Below, piece by piece: positions 1 through 13,412 of a stretch of 64,000 bases of DNA. The DNA lies in the NCBI GenBank assembly GCA_020848905.1, contig JADLHG010000008.1, positions 1 through 64,000 of the forward strand. The letters are read 5' to 3'. The position numbers and the translations under genes were made by a program. Source of the stretch: Deltaproteobacteria bacterium (GTDB lineage: Bacteria; Myxococcota_A; Polyangia; GCA-2747355; JADLHG01). Within the stretch, counting starts at the first letter, position 1; the number at the start of each line of letters is the position of its first letter. The notes under the pieces are model-generated. The model saw only the letters and a program-made list of their open reading frames with translations. It made no database searches and was not told the DNA's origin.

Positions 1-306
1 CCCCCCAATCCGCGGCTGGCGCGAGGGCCCGAGCCGCCGCTTGCGCCGGCCCACTCCGCCCCGCTGCCGGCTCATGCAAGCGGCGGCGTCCGCCAGGGCC
101 CGCGTCACGAGCGCCCTAGGCCCTCCCGAGGCTCTTCCATCCGGAGAACTCGATCACCCCGGGCGCGCGGCAGGGCGTACTTGCCCCTTTGTTGGCGAGA
201 TCATAAAAGGGGGGGCGACGTTCGGTGGATGGTGGGCTCGGGTGTCCGCAGGGAGCTCCGGTCGCCTGCCGAGCTGGACCGTGCAACTCGAGTGAGCGAG
301 AAGCGG
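1..306. other. Left-edge non-coding region
   Basis: No reading frame here has a recognisable protein, a credible start and a ribosome site; the open frames are what 70% GC produces by chance. It ends in the leader of the first lipoprotein gene. An A-rich stretch near 203-208 (cataaaa) is the only promoter-like feature and has no convincing -35 partner. A gene tail running in from the left cannot be excluded. Confidence 0.4.
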
Positions 307-2208
307 ATGCGAGCACCTCTTCGTTTGATGATCCTGTCGATCCTGGCCGCGCCCTTCGCGGGCTGCACGGAGGCCAACCCGGCCTTTGTCGCCTCGGACC
401 TCGGGCCTGCGAGCGACGGTGCGACTCCCAGACGCGACGGCGCCGGTCGCGACAAGGGCCCGCGCTCCGACACGCGGCCGAACCCGGACGTCGTGCCGCC
501 CACGTGCACGAAGGACCCCGACTGCGACGACAAGCGTCCCTGCACGGTGGACAAATGCACGGGGGGAAAGTGCACGAACGCCGTCGAATCCGGCTTCTGC
601 GTGGTGCGAGACGTCTGCTTCAAGAGCGGAGAGACGAGCCCGACCAACAGCTGCGAGAGCTGCGATCCGACCACCAGCACCACGAGCTTCACCGTCGCGA
701 AGGACGGAAACGCCTGCGCCGACGACGGGCTGAAGTGCACCAAGGACGTCTGCGCCGCGGGGAAGTGCGTCCATCCCCTGAGCGGGACCGGCTGCGCCAT
801 CGCCGGCAAGTGCTACGACGCGAACCAGCTCAACGCGGCCAACAGCTGCCAGGCCTGCGACCCGTCCCGCGCCACCGAGGCCTGGAGCTCGCTCGCCGAC
901 GACACCACGTGCGTCTCGGACGGCCTGAGCTGCACGGGCGACGTGTGCAAGGGAGGGAGCTGCACGCATCCGGTCACCCGTGGGTGCATGGTCAACAGCA
1001 CCTGCTACGAGGTCGGCGAGGCGAGCACCTCGAACGTGTGCCTCGAGTGCCTTCCGACGCAGTCGACGAGCAGCTTGACCTTCGTGGCGGGGAAGCCCTG
1101 CACGGCGGCCTCCGGCGTGGCCAAGATGTGCGCGCAGAACGCGTGCAAGGGCTGGCTCGAGACCACCTTCGAACCCAGTCCCTCGAGCGGCAGCGTGACG
1201 AGCACGAGCCTCGCCGCGACGGCACCGCTCGCCTCGCCGAAGGAGGTCTGGGCCGTCGGCGAGTACAGCACGGCGAGCTCTTCCGGTCAGGGGATCATGG
1301 TGCGCCTGGCGGGGAGCGGCTCGGCCAGCCTCATCTACGCCGAGCGGCGCCTCAACGACGTGCACTACCGGGTGGCGGTCGGCGACAACGGCCTCGCGTA
1401 CTACCACGATGGGACGAGCTGGGGGCGCGCCACGGGCCTTTCGACCCAGCTCGCGGGGGCGACTCGCTACGGCGTTTGGGGGGCCTCGACGGGCGCGAAC
1501 GAGGTCTTCTATCTGACGGGGATGCAGAGCCTGCCGGCCAGCGGCGCGATGGTGCGCTGCCTCCTCGCGAGCGGAAGCTTCAGCTGCACCTCGCACTCGG
1601 GCTTCATCGGCGGTACCACCCTCGGCAACATCTTCGGCGCGACCTCGGGAAGCACGGTGACGGGGCTCTGGGCCATCACGGGGACCGGACAGCAGGACAT
1701 CTACTACAACGACGGTATGGCCACGAGCTGGTCGACCAGCGACCCCGAAGGTTGTCTGGAGTCGCGGAGCGGCTCGGCCTGCTCGAACCTCTCCGGCTAC
1801 TTCCGACGGATGTTCGCCGCCTCGGCGGGGGAGATCTGGGTCGTGGGCGACTACGGCACGGTGATGCGCTACGACGGCGCGCTCTGGCAGCGGATGACCT
1901 CCGTCTTCAACCAGCAGTCGAACTACAACCTGACGGCCGTGTACGCCTCCAACACGGACCACCTCGCGACCCTCGTGGGCTACCGCGACACCAGCTCCGG
2001 CCGCACCGTCTCGCTCTTCAACTACAACCTGACGCTCAAGCGAGCCTACGGGCCGCTGCAGGTCCGGGCCTTCTCGTCGTCGACCGGGGGACCGATGGTG
2101 CGCGATATCGACGGAGAGAGCTACGCCGACCTCTGGATGGTCGGGCAGACGCGCGGCGGCACGGGGAGCGGGGGCCGGCTGCAGGGGTGGGTCCTGCAGC
2201 TCAAGTAG
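307..2208 (+). CDS. Cys-rich repeat lipoprotein with C-terminal propeller-like domain
   Basis: Predicted 633-residue secreted lipoprotein. The ATG at 307 was chosen over upstream in-frame codons because it begins a clean signal peptide ending in the lipobox FAGC (Cys20). A Ser/Asp/Pro-rich linker follows, then about three repeats of roughly 70 residues (about 70-290) with the pattern DG-x-x-CT-x-D-x-C...GKC...GC...CY...C-x-x-CDP. The C-terminal half has spaced W-x-VG motifs (EVWAVGEYS, EIWVVGDYG, DLWMVGQTR), suggesting a beta-propeller. Cys-rich plus propeller cell-surface proteins of this kind are common in Myxococcota and mostly uncharacterised. Likely surface adhesion or binding; no enzyme motif is visible. 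It converges on the phosphofructokinase gene with a 15-nt gap. Confidence 0.75.
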   Translation: MRAPLRLMILSILAAPFAGCTEANPAFVASDLGPASDGATPRRDGAGRDKGPRSDTRPNPDVVPPTCTKDPDCDDKRPCTVDKCTGGKCTNAVESGFCVVRDVCFKSGETSPTNSCESCDPTTSTTSFTVAKDGNACADDGLKCTKDVCAAGKCVHPLSGTGCAIAGKCYDANQLNAANSCQACDPSRATEAWSSLADDTTCVSDGLSCTGDVCKGGSCTHPVTRGCMVNSTCYEVGEASTSNVCLECLPTQSTSSLTFVAGKPCTAASGVAKMCAQNACKGWLETTFEPSPSSGSVTSTSLAATAPLASPKEVWAVGEYSTASSSGQGIMVRLAGSGSASLIYAERRLNDVHYRVAVGDNGLAYYHDGTSWGRATGLSTQLAGATRYGVWGASTGANEVFYLTGMQSLPASGAMVRCLLASGSFSCTSHSGFIGGTTLGNIFGATSGSTVTGLWAITGTGQQDIYYNDGMATSWSTSDPEGCLESRSGSACSNLSGYFRRMFAASAGEIWVVGDYGTVMRYDGALWQRMTSVFNQQSNYNLTAVYASNTDHLATLVGYRDTSSGRTVSLFNYNLTLKRAYGPLQVRAFSSSTGGPMVRDIDGESYADLWMVGQTRGGTGSGGRLQGWVLQLK

Positions 2209-2223
2209 CAGCCTTCGGGGCGC

Positions 2224-3513
2224 TCAGGCCCAGGTGTCGGGCTGGCCCGTAGACCGCAGCACGCTGCGCCAGATCGGGCTGTCCAGCGAGAGCACCTTGC
2301 GCGCGGCCGTCACGGCCGTGAGGGGCACGTGGGTGAAGCGCTCGAGCCAGAGCCCCATCACCACGCCCGTCTTGCCCGCCATGGCCGAATGAACCGCCTC
2401 CTCGGCGAGCCGGCCGCAGAAGATCGCATCCGCGGGATTCGCCGGCGCGGCGCGGATGATGTAGCTCGGGTCGATGTACTTGAGCACGATGTCCAGGTCG
2501 GCCAGCTCGCGCTGCAAGGTGTCGCGCAGGAAGACCCCGATGTCCCGGAGCTTCGGGTTGCCGGACGCGTCCCGCTGGTCCGACGGCGGAAGGTGCTCCT
2601 GCCCCGCCCCCTCGGCCGTCACGATCACCGCATGTCCGCGACGCTTCAGCCGCTGCCGGAGGTAGGCGACGATCCCCTGCGTCCCCGACAGGGTGAAGCG
2701 TTGCTCGGGGACGAGCACCAGATTCACCTCGGGGGAAGCCATGCTGGCCGAGGCCGCGATGAAGCCCGAGTGGCGCCCCATGAGCTTGACGAGCCCCACG
2801 CCGTTCGGGGCCCCCTCCGCCTCGACGTGCGCGGCGCGAATGGAGTCGGCGGCAATCGAGACGGCGGTCTCGAAACCAAAGGTGCGCTCGATGTGCAGCA
2901 GGTCGTTGTCGATCGTCTTCGGCACGCCCACGACCGCGATGGGCACGTTCTGCCGGCCGAGCTCCTCGTGGAGCGAGAGCGCCCCCCGCATCGTCCCGTC
3001 TCCGCCCACGCAGAAGAGCATGTTCACGCCGAGGTGCTGCAGCGTCCCCACCATCTCCTCCGGAGGCTGCGGCCCGCGGGACGAGCCGAGGATCGTGCCG
3101 CCTTGCAGGTGGATGGCCCGCACCATCTCCGGGGTGAGCAGGATCGGGGGATTGGGGCTCGACCGACCGATGCCGGCGAAGCCGTACCGGAAGCCGTAGA
3201 TGCGACGCACCCCGTAGGAGTGCCAGAGCTGCAGGACGAGCCCCCGCACGACGTTGTTCATCCCGGGACACAGACCGCCGCAGGTGACGATCCCCGCGGT
3301 CACCTCGGGGCCGGAGAAGTAATTCATCGGTCGCGGACCGGCCAGCTCGAACGAGGGTCCCGCCTCGCCGACGAGCGGGTTCATGAGGACCCGCGCCTCA
3401 TCCGGCACGAAGTCGGCGATCTGGTCTCCCGGCTTGGTCGACAGATGGAGCGGCGAGGGATACCTGCAGGCCCCGAGGCACGACACCACGAGTTCGGCGT
3501 TCTTGTCGGTCAT
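2224..3513 (-). CDS. pfkA: 6-phosphofructokinase (PPi-type family, ATP-type signature)
   Basis: Phosphorylates fructose 6-phosphate to the 1,6-bisphosphate in glycolysis, in the cytoplasm. The 429-residue protein has the PFK motifs GGLCPGMNN (79-87), GGDGT (170-174) and PKTIDND (198-204). In known PFKs, Gly in GGDG favours ATP while Asp marks pyrophosphate users; Lys in PKTIDND is typical of the PPi-type clade. This Gly/Lys combination matches the plant and trypanosome ATP-using branch, so ATP is the likely donor; that is inference. Start: the Met at 3513 (MTDKNAEL) is preferred to a start 19 codons upstream, which adds an unconserved leader. It is divergent from a sugar-phosphate-type transporter, consistent with linked carbon metabolism. 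Confidence 0.9.
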   Translation of the reverse strand: MTDKNAELVVSCLGACRYPSPLHLSTKPGDQIADFVPDEARVLMNPLVGEAGPSFELAGPRPMNYFSGPEVTAGIVTCGGLCPGMNNVVRGLVLQLWHSYGVRRIYGFRYGFAGIGRSSPNPPILLTPEMVRAIHLQGGTILGSSRGPQPPEEMVGTLQHLGVNMLFCVGGDGTMRGALSLHEELGRQNVPIAVVGVPKTIDNDLLHIERTFGFETAVSIAADSIRAAHVEAEGAPNGVGLVKLMGRHSGFIAASASMASPEVNLVLVPEQRFTLSGTQGIVAYLRQRLKRRGHAVIVTAEGAGQEHLPPSDQRDASGNPKLRDIGVFLRDTLQRELADLDIVLKYIDPSYIIRAAPANPADAIFCGRLAEEAVHSAMAGKTGVVMGLWLERFTHVPLTAVTAARKVLSLDSPIWRSVLRSTGQPDTWA

Positions 3514-3652
3514 CGGCTCACCAAGGGATGGGGCGCGAGGATAGCGCAGCCCGCCTACGGCCGAAAGCACCCGCGGAGAGGACCCGCGGAGAGGCTCTTC
3601 GCCGCGAACGAGGACTCTGGGTCGGCCGAGGTGACAGTCGGCCGCGGTGCAG

Positions 3653-3682
3653 TTGACAGGTCGCCCCGGCCGCTGCTACCGC
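3653..3682 (+). promoter_or_regulatory. Candidate sigma-70 promoter for the MFS gene
   Basis: A perfect TTGACA lies at 3653-3658. About 18 nt later is TACCGC (3677-3682), a weak -10, only 7 nt before the ATG at 3690. If used, the transcript would be essentially leaderless; no good Shine-Dalgarno sequence precedes the ATG. Confidence 0.35.
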
Positions 3683-3689
3683 TGCGCCC

Positions 3690-5003
3690 ATGACCGACGC
3701 GCTTCTCGCGCACAGCGCGGCCTTTCGCCGCCGCCGCGTATTCAACTGGTTCCCGCTGGGACTCGCCTACGCCTTCCTCTACATGGGGCGCTACAGCTAC
3801 ATCCCGGCGAAGGACGAGCTCGAGCGGCTGATGGACAACGCGGCCCTCGGCATCGTGGGAACCGTCGGAGCGGTGGTCTACGGCGTCTCCTTCCTGCTGA
3901 ACGGTCCGCTCACCGAGCGCTTCGGCGGGCGTCGCGCCATGCTCATTGCGACCATGGGCTCCGCCCTGGTGAACCTCGCGATAGGGCTCATGCTGGCCGT
4001 CGGGTGGACCCAGAACTTCCTCGTCTCGTACGCCGTGCTCCTCGGCGTGAACATGTACTTCCAGAGCTTCGCGGCCATCGCGATCGTCAAGGTCAACGCC
4101 GCCTGGTTCCACGTGCGCGAGCGCGGCGTCTTCGGCGGCATCTTCGGCATCATGATCTCGTCGGGCCTCTTCCTCGCCTACACCGTCTCGCCCATGGCGA
4201 TGAAGTGGTTCTTCAAGGGGAGCCCCCAGTACTACTTCATCCTCCCCGGGCTCCTGCTCCTCGTGAACTTCCTCTCCACGCTGGCCTTCGTGCGGGACAC
4301 GCCGGGCGAGGCGGGTCTCGGGGACTTCGACACCGGGAGCTCCGACGAGTTCGACCATCGCGGGGAGACACCCTCGGTGGTGTCGGTGATGCGCAGACTC
4401 CTCACGCACCGGATCGTGCTGACCATCGCGCTCATCGAGTTCTGCACGGGCGTGCTGCGCAACGGCGTGATGTACTGGTTCCCGAGCTGGGCCAAGCAGT
4501 CGGGGATGCCGCAGGTGCGGGAGTGGCTGGGGGTGGGCCTCTTCGCCGCCGGCGTGCTGGGAGGGCTCGCGGCGGGTTGGGTCTCCGACCGGGTCTTCGA
4601 CTCCCGGCGGCCTCCCGTGGCGGGCCTGCTCTACGGCGTGATGATCGTGCTGGCCCTCGGCCTGAGCGGCTGCCTGTGGGTCATGCCTCCCGACTCGACG
4701 CTGCTACCCTACGTGGTCTACGGCCTGGTGGTCCTCTCTTCGGTCTGCGTGATCGGCACGCACGGCGTCCTCTCGGGGACCTCGACCGCCGATTTCGGCG
4801 GCAAGCAGGCCACGGCCATGGCGGTGGGGATCATCGACGGCTTCGTCTACCTCGGCGTGGGCGTGCAGTCGCTCTGCCTCGGGTATCTGACCAAGACGAG
4901 CTGGACCTACTGGGGGCCCTTCCTCGTGCCGTTCGCGGTGGTGGGCTTCCTCCTCGCGCTCCGGGTCTGGCACGCGAAGCCCACCCGCTCGGGCTCCCAC
5001 TGA
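3690..5003 (+). CDS. MFS transporter, organophosphate:phosphate antiporter (GlpT/UhpT-like)
   Basis: Inner-membrane carrier of 437 residues with about 12 hydrophobic segments. The N-terminal stretch NWFPLGLAYAFLYMGRY is characteristic of the OPA family (GlpT, UhpT, PgtP), which exchanges phosphorylated C3-C6 compounds for phosphate. The cytoplasmic loop carries LTERFGGRRAM, equivalent to the MFS loop-2-3 motif. The substrate cannot be read from sequence; glycerol 3-phosphate or a hexose phosphate is plausible given the divergent phosphofructokinase. The gene stands alone and converges on the next gene with a 17-nt gap. Confidence 0.8.
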   Translation: MTDALLAHSAAFRRRRVFNWFPLGLAYAFLYMGRYSYIPAKDELERLMDNAALGIVGTVGAVVYGVSFLLNGPLTERFGGRRAMLIATMGSALVNLAIGLMLAVGWTQNFLVSYAVLLGVNMYFQSFAAIAIVKVNAAWFHVRERGVFGGIFGIMISSGLFLAYTVSPMAMKWFFKGSPQYYFILPGLLLLVNFLSTLAFVRDTPGEAGLGDFDTGSSDEFDHRGETPSVVSVMRRLLTHRIVLTIALIEFCTGVLRNGVMYWFPSWAKQSGMPQVREWLGVGLFAAGVLGGLAAGWVSDRVFDSRRPPVAGLLYGVMIVLALGLSGCLWVMPPDSTLLPYVVYGLVVLSSVCVIGTHGVLSGTSTADFGGKQATAMAVGIIDGFVYLGVGVQSLCLGYLTKTSWTYWGPFLVPFAVVGFLLALRVWHAKPTRSGSH

Positions 5004-5020
5004 GGGACCGATCCTTCGGA

Positions 5021-6274
5021 CTATCGCTGTACCTGGAGCGCGAGGATGGGTCGCGACCCCGCCACGTTGAGGAGCTTCGGGGTCGGTGAGGCGGTCGCCG
5101 CGTCGAGCTGGTGGAGCTTGGTGCCCGTCGCCACGTAGAGCTCGCTCCGCCGGCCGAAGGCCAGGGCGGTGGGGGGCTCCGCCAGCTTGATCTGCGAGAC
5201 GGGCTTGAGGACCTCGCCGTCGAAACCGACGAGCTGCACGAGGTTGCTCGCCCCGTCGCCGATGGCGAAGAGGTCGCCGAGCGGCGAGGGACCGCGGTCG
5301 ATCCCCACCGGCCGGGCAGGGGCCATCCACTGCAGCTTGGTCGGCGGGGCGCTCGAGAAGGTCACGCCGTAGATCGCATCGTTGTCCGCCACCACGGCCG
5401 CCTGGCCGTCGGAGCGCAACGCCACGAACGACGCGCTCGGCGTGGAATCCAGCACGAACTGCCGCCCCACGGAGGGCGTAGAGCCGAGGACCAGCTCGGT
5501 GACGCAGTCGGCGTCGGGCAGGTCGTCGCGGTTCGTGTCGCAGGCCGACAGGACCGCCGCCCGCAACCCTTTCCGGTCGGTCGCGATCGCGCGCACGCCG
5601 GGGATGGGAAAGCTCGCCTGCTGGGTGATCTGCCCCATGGCGGTCACCGTGAGGAGCAAGACGGAGCTGCTGGTGCCGACCACCGCACCGTCGGGGAGAG
5701 TCGCGACGCACGTGGCTCCCGCCACGTTGAAGCCCGTGCCCACGTCGCTCAGGCCGCGCCCCACGTTGACCGTACGAAGGCGGGTGCCGCTGAGCACCAG
5801 GACCTGTCCCCCCCCGGGGCTGAGCGCGAGCTGCGCGGGGGTGCCGCCGCCCGTCAGACTGGTCGTCGCGATGGTGGCCGGCGGCAAGGGCAAGAGCTCG
5901 AGCGCCCCCTGGTCCGAATAGGCGAGCGCCGCGCGGTTGAGCTGCAAGGGCACGCGGTAGGGGACCGCCTCGCCGTCGCGTCCGAGCGAGAGCGTGGCCG
6001 CGCCGGGGGCCACCCCCGTGGGGATCGTGAAGGTCACGGTCGTGTCGTTCACCCGCTTGAAGGAGAGCGACGCCGCGTCGAACGCAACGCCGCCGGCGTC
6101 CGTCAGGCGGACCTCCTCGGTGAAGGTGGCGGAGCCCTGGACCAGCTCGATCGTCACGGGCTCGCCCACCAGGCGGTCGAGGACCCCGCGGATCTCCGGC
6201 TCGGGGGTGCTGCACGCGCCGACGAGGCAGAGCGCGACGAGCGAGGCGACGCGAAGGGAGGCGGCGGGGGTCAT
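5021..6274 (-). CDS. Lipoprotein with Ig-like and beta-propeller-like repeats
   Basis: Predicted 417-residue lipoprotein: signal peptide with Cys21 in LVGAC, then an N-terminal beta-rich domain reminiscent of IPT/Ig-like folds (about 30-120), then repeated strands with spaced phrases such as VVGTSSSVLLLT, AVVADNDAIYGV and LFAIGDGASNLVQLVG, consistent with a propeller. No catalytic motif is visible. The ATG at 6274 overlaps the stop of the upstream PEGA gene by 4 nt (ATGA), so the two are translationally coupled and probably act together at the envelope. The longer in-frame version was rejected because it would bury the signal peptide. Function unknown. Confidence 0.75.
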   Translation of the reverse strand: MTPAASLRVASLVALCLVGACSTPEPEIRGVLDRLVGEPVTIELVQGSATFTEEVRLTDAGGVAFDAASLSFKRVNDTTVTFTIPTGVAPGAATLSLGRDGEAVPYRVPLQLNRAALAYSDQGALELLPLPPATIATTSLTGGGTPAQLALSPGGGQVLVLSGTRLRTVNVGRGLSDVGTGFNVAGATCVATLPDGAVVGTSSSVLLLTVTAMGQITQQASFPIPGVRAIATDRKGLRAAVLSACDTNRDDLPDADCVTELVLGSTPSVGRQFVLDSTPSASFVALRSDGQAAVVADNDAIYGVTFSSAPPTKLQWMAPARPVGIDRGPSPLGDLFAIGDGASNLVQLVGFDGEVLKPVSQIKLAEPPTALAFGRRSELYVATGTKLHQLDAATASPTPKLLNVAGSRPILALQVQR

Positions 6275-7473
6275 CGAACCTCGATGATCGGCGTCTTGGG
6301 CCGGCTCAGGGGGACGGCGATGCCGACCGCCGCGCCGGCCAGCCCGGCCCCGATGGCGGTCCAGAACCACCAGCGCTTCCAGATCGACACGCGCGGCCGC
6401 TCGTCCGGACACGCCTCCCCGTCACACGGGCCCGGCGACGGAGCGGGCGCAGGCGACGGCGCGGGCGAGGGACCCGGCGCCTCCGAGGAGAGCAAGGCTC
6501 GCGCGGCCGCGCCGGCAGCCCCCGTATACGAAGCCTCCCGGCGGCGCAGCCAGCGGGAGGCACCGGCCCAGTGGAGCGTCACGGTGCACTTCGCCGGCGT
6601 GCAGCCGGCGGCGGCCCCGACCACGACGAGCTCGCGCCCTTCGAGCAGCTCGAGCGCCTGCGCCACCGCGCGACCGGGGGTCGGCGCGAGGGTCTCCTGC
6701 CGCACCGAGGGCACGAGAGGGGGTTCGCCGGGCCCGCCCGGGGAGAGCTGGGCCTCGACGGCGCGGGTCTGCCCCTTGTCCACCCGCAGCCAGCGGGTCC
6801 ACGAGGCGTGCCCGGGGCGGAAAACCAGCACCAGGTGCTGTCCCGGCCGCACGGAGACCGATCCGTCGGCCGACCCGCGGAAGGCGCCGTCCAGCCAGAG
6901 CAGGCCCGCCGGCTCGCTGCGCAGCTCGAGCGTGGCGCGACCGGCCTCTTTCGCCTGGGCCATGACCTGGGCGTGGAGCTGCTGGACCGTCGGGTTGAAC
7001 TGCTTCTTCGGCGGCGGACGCTCGTCGAAGAGGATCGCGTCGGCCATGGCCCGCTGCGCGGCGACGTTGTCCCCGTCGAAGAGGGCGGCCGCGGCGAGGA
7101 GGTGCTGCGCCCGCACGTACCCCGCGGCGCTCCCCCCCGCCCGCATCAGCTGCTTGTAGAGCTCGAGGGCCTTGCCGGCCTGCTCGCGCGCCACCTGCAG
7201 GTCGAGCATCTCGAAGGACTTGGCCGCGCGCCCCATCAGATCGGCAGCCTTCGTCTCGCGCGTCGGATCGGGTGAGGCGTCGCCCCCGCGCGGGTAGGTC
7301 GCCCGGGCGCTCTTGCCGCTCTGCTGCAGCGCGACGGCCAGCTCCTGCGCCACCTTCGCGGTGGGCCCCAGCGCGTCGCCGGTACCGGCCGGGATCACGA
7401 GGACGGCGGACGGGGTCTCGGCCAGGACCCGGGCAGGGAGGGTGAGAACGAGCAGAGCCAGCGGAGCGCGCAT
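6271..7473 (-). CDS. Secreted PEGA-domain protein with C-terminal membrane helix
   Basis: A 400-residue protein with an N-terminal signal peptide (about 1-18), a helical TPR-like central region (about 60-180), a PEGA-like domain around 195-265 (containing SEPAGLLWLDG, then GQHLVLVFRPG), a Pro/Ala/Ser-rich linker near 345-365 and a membrane helix near 375-395. PEGA domains are surface beta-sandwich modules often found with kinase-rich signalling in Myxococcota. It is first in a two-gene operon with the lipoprotein (4-nt overlap) and divergent from the large kinase regulator. A role in envelope structure or in presenting a signal to the neighbouring kinase is possible but unproven. Confidence 0.75.
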   Translation of the reverse strand: MRAPLALLVLTLPARVLAETPSAVLVIPAGTGDALGPTAKVAQELAVALQQSGKSARATYPRGGDASPDPTRETKAADLMGRAAKSFEMLDLQVAREQAGKALELYKQLMRAGGSAAGYVRAQHLLAAAALFDGDNVAAQRAMADAILFDERPPPKKQFNPTVQQLHAQVMAQAKEAGRATLELRSEPAGLLWLDGAFRGSADGSVSVRPGQHLVLVFRPGHASWTRWLRVDKGQTRAVEAQLSPGGPGEPPLVPSVRQETLAPTPGRAVAQALELLEGRELVVVGAAAGCTPAKCTVTLHWAGASRWLRRREASYTGAAGAAARALLSSEAPGPSPAPSPAPAPSPGPCDGEACPDERPRVSIWKRWWFWTAIGAGLAGAAVGIAVPLSRPKTPIIEVR

Positions 7474-7623
7474 CGGGGTCCAGAATACCGCCGCCCGCCG
7501 GCGCTAGCCAGTTCATGCGCGGCGCCACGGTGAGGCCCGCGCGGCGGCGAGGCCCGCGCGACGAGTACGGCGGTGCGTCGGGCACCGGTCCTCCGACGTG
7601 GCGTGCTACAGTTCGGAGCTCGC

Positions 7624-12582
<4,959 letters not shown>

Positions 12583-12703
12583 TTTCCTCCAGGCCACATG
12601 TCGCGCCATACGTTGCCCGCAGTTAACACGTCCGACGGGCCCAGGCCCCGGTCCGCGTGCTATAAGTCCTTGGAATACCGATCTGGAACCCGCGGGTCGG
12701 CCC

Positions 12704-12719
12704 TGGAACGCGGCTTGCT
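12704..12719 (+). promoter_or_regulatory. Sigma-54 (-24/-12) promoter upstream of lipoprotein gene
   Basis: TGGAACGCGGCTTGCT matches the sigma-54 consensus TGGCACG-N4-TTGCW with one change; GG (12705-12706) and GC (12717-12718) are exactly 10 nt apart. The start codon is at 12745, leaving room for transcription start near 12730 and the GAGGA ribosome site. It lies 122 nt after the stop of a sigma-54 activator gene, the usual arrangement for an activator and its target. Confidence 0.65.
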
Positions 12720-12744
12720 CTACCCTCCGGTACGCGAGGAACCC

Positions 12745-13404
12745 ATGCGACGGCTGTTCACCCTTCTATGTGCGCTGGCGGCAGGCGGACCGGGCTGCGG
12801 GGAGCAGCTCAGCATCCCGGTCCCCCAACCCGTCCCGCTGAAGGTGCGGCAGAGCACCCCGGGCAAGGACCGGCATGAAACCGTCGTGGCCGGGCTGCCG
12901 CAGGCCGTGGCCGGCAAGGGGCGCGTGCGTCTGCGGGACGCGCGCAGCGGTCTCGAGGTGGTGGTGCCCTCCACGGCGCAGGGAACCTTCGTCGGAACCC
13001 TCGCCGTCGGAGCGGAGGCCGACCTGTACGGTCGCTTCGAGACCGATCAGGGGCAGAGCGCCGAGGTGAGCCTGACCCTCCGCGCGCTGGGCCTTCCCCC
13101 GCAGCTCACGCGCACGCGGGGCGAGGCGGGGCTCGTCTCCGCGCCCGACGCGAAGGGGCTCGTCACCGTCTCGAACGACGCCGGCCCCGGTCAGCCGCTC
13201 CTCGTGGCGGCGACCCCCGACAGCGAGGTGATCGTCTCGCACGCGGGGCTCGGCACCGTGGTCACGACGCGCACCGACAAGGAGGGTCGCTTCCGCGCGC
13301 AGCTCGCCGCCGCCGCCGGGGACACGATCCAGCTCTTCCTGGCGAGCGTGGACGACCGGGGCCTGACGAGCGACTTCCTGATCGCAACAGTACCTGCGCC
13401 CTGA
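12745..13404 (+). CDS. Putative exported lipoprotein, likely sigma-54-controlled
   Basis: A 219-residue protein with an N-terminal signal sequence ending near GGPGC (Cys18), an imperfect lipobox, then beta-rich sequence with two similar halves (about 40-110 and 130-215) that read like Ig/carboxypeptidase-regulatory-type sandwiches, for example VSNDAGPGQPLLVAATPDSEVIV. The ATG at 12745 has GAGGA 6 nt upstream; an upstream in-frame ATG at 12598 would hide the signal peptide and the promoter. No family recognised. Position after the kinase/sigma-54 regulator and the -24/-12 promoter make it that regulator's best candidate target. It converges with the next gene. Confidence 0.7.
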   Translation: MRRLFTLLCALAAGGPGCGEQLSIPVPQPVPLKVRQSTPGKDRHETVVAGLPQAVAGKGRVRLRDARSGLEVVVPSTAQGTFVGTLAVGAEADLYGRFETDQGQSAEVSLTLRALGLPPQLTRTRGEAGLVSAPDAKGLVTVSNDAGPGQPLLVAATPDSEVIVSHAGLGTVVTTRTDKEGRFRAQLAAAAGDTIQLFLASVDDRGLTSDFLIATVPAP

Positions 13405-13412
13405 GCGACGCG

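Noticed and set aside
154-1962. Long open frame antisense to the first lipoprotein
   Set aside because: High-GC shadow: Arg/Ala/His-rich, no signal or motif, while the sense frame has a lipobox and Cys repeats.
7474-7623. Sigma-54 promoter for the kinase regulator itself
   Set aside because: No GG-N10-GC with TGGCAC/TTGC likeness was found; only a TACAGT -10-like hexamer is visible.
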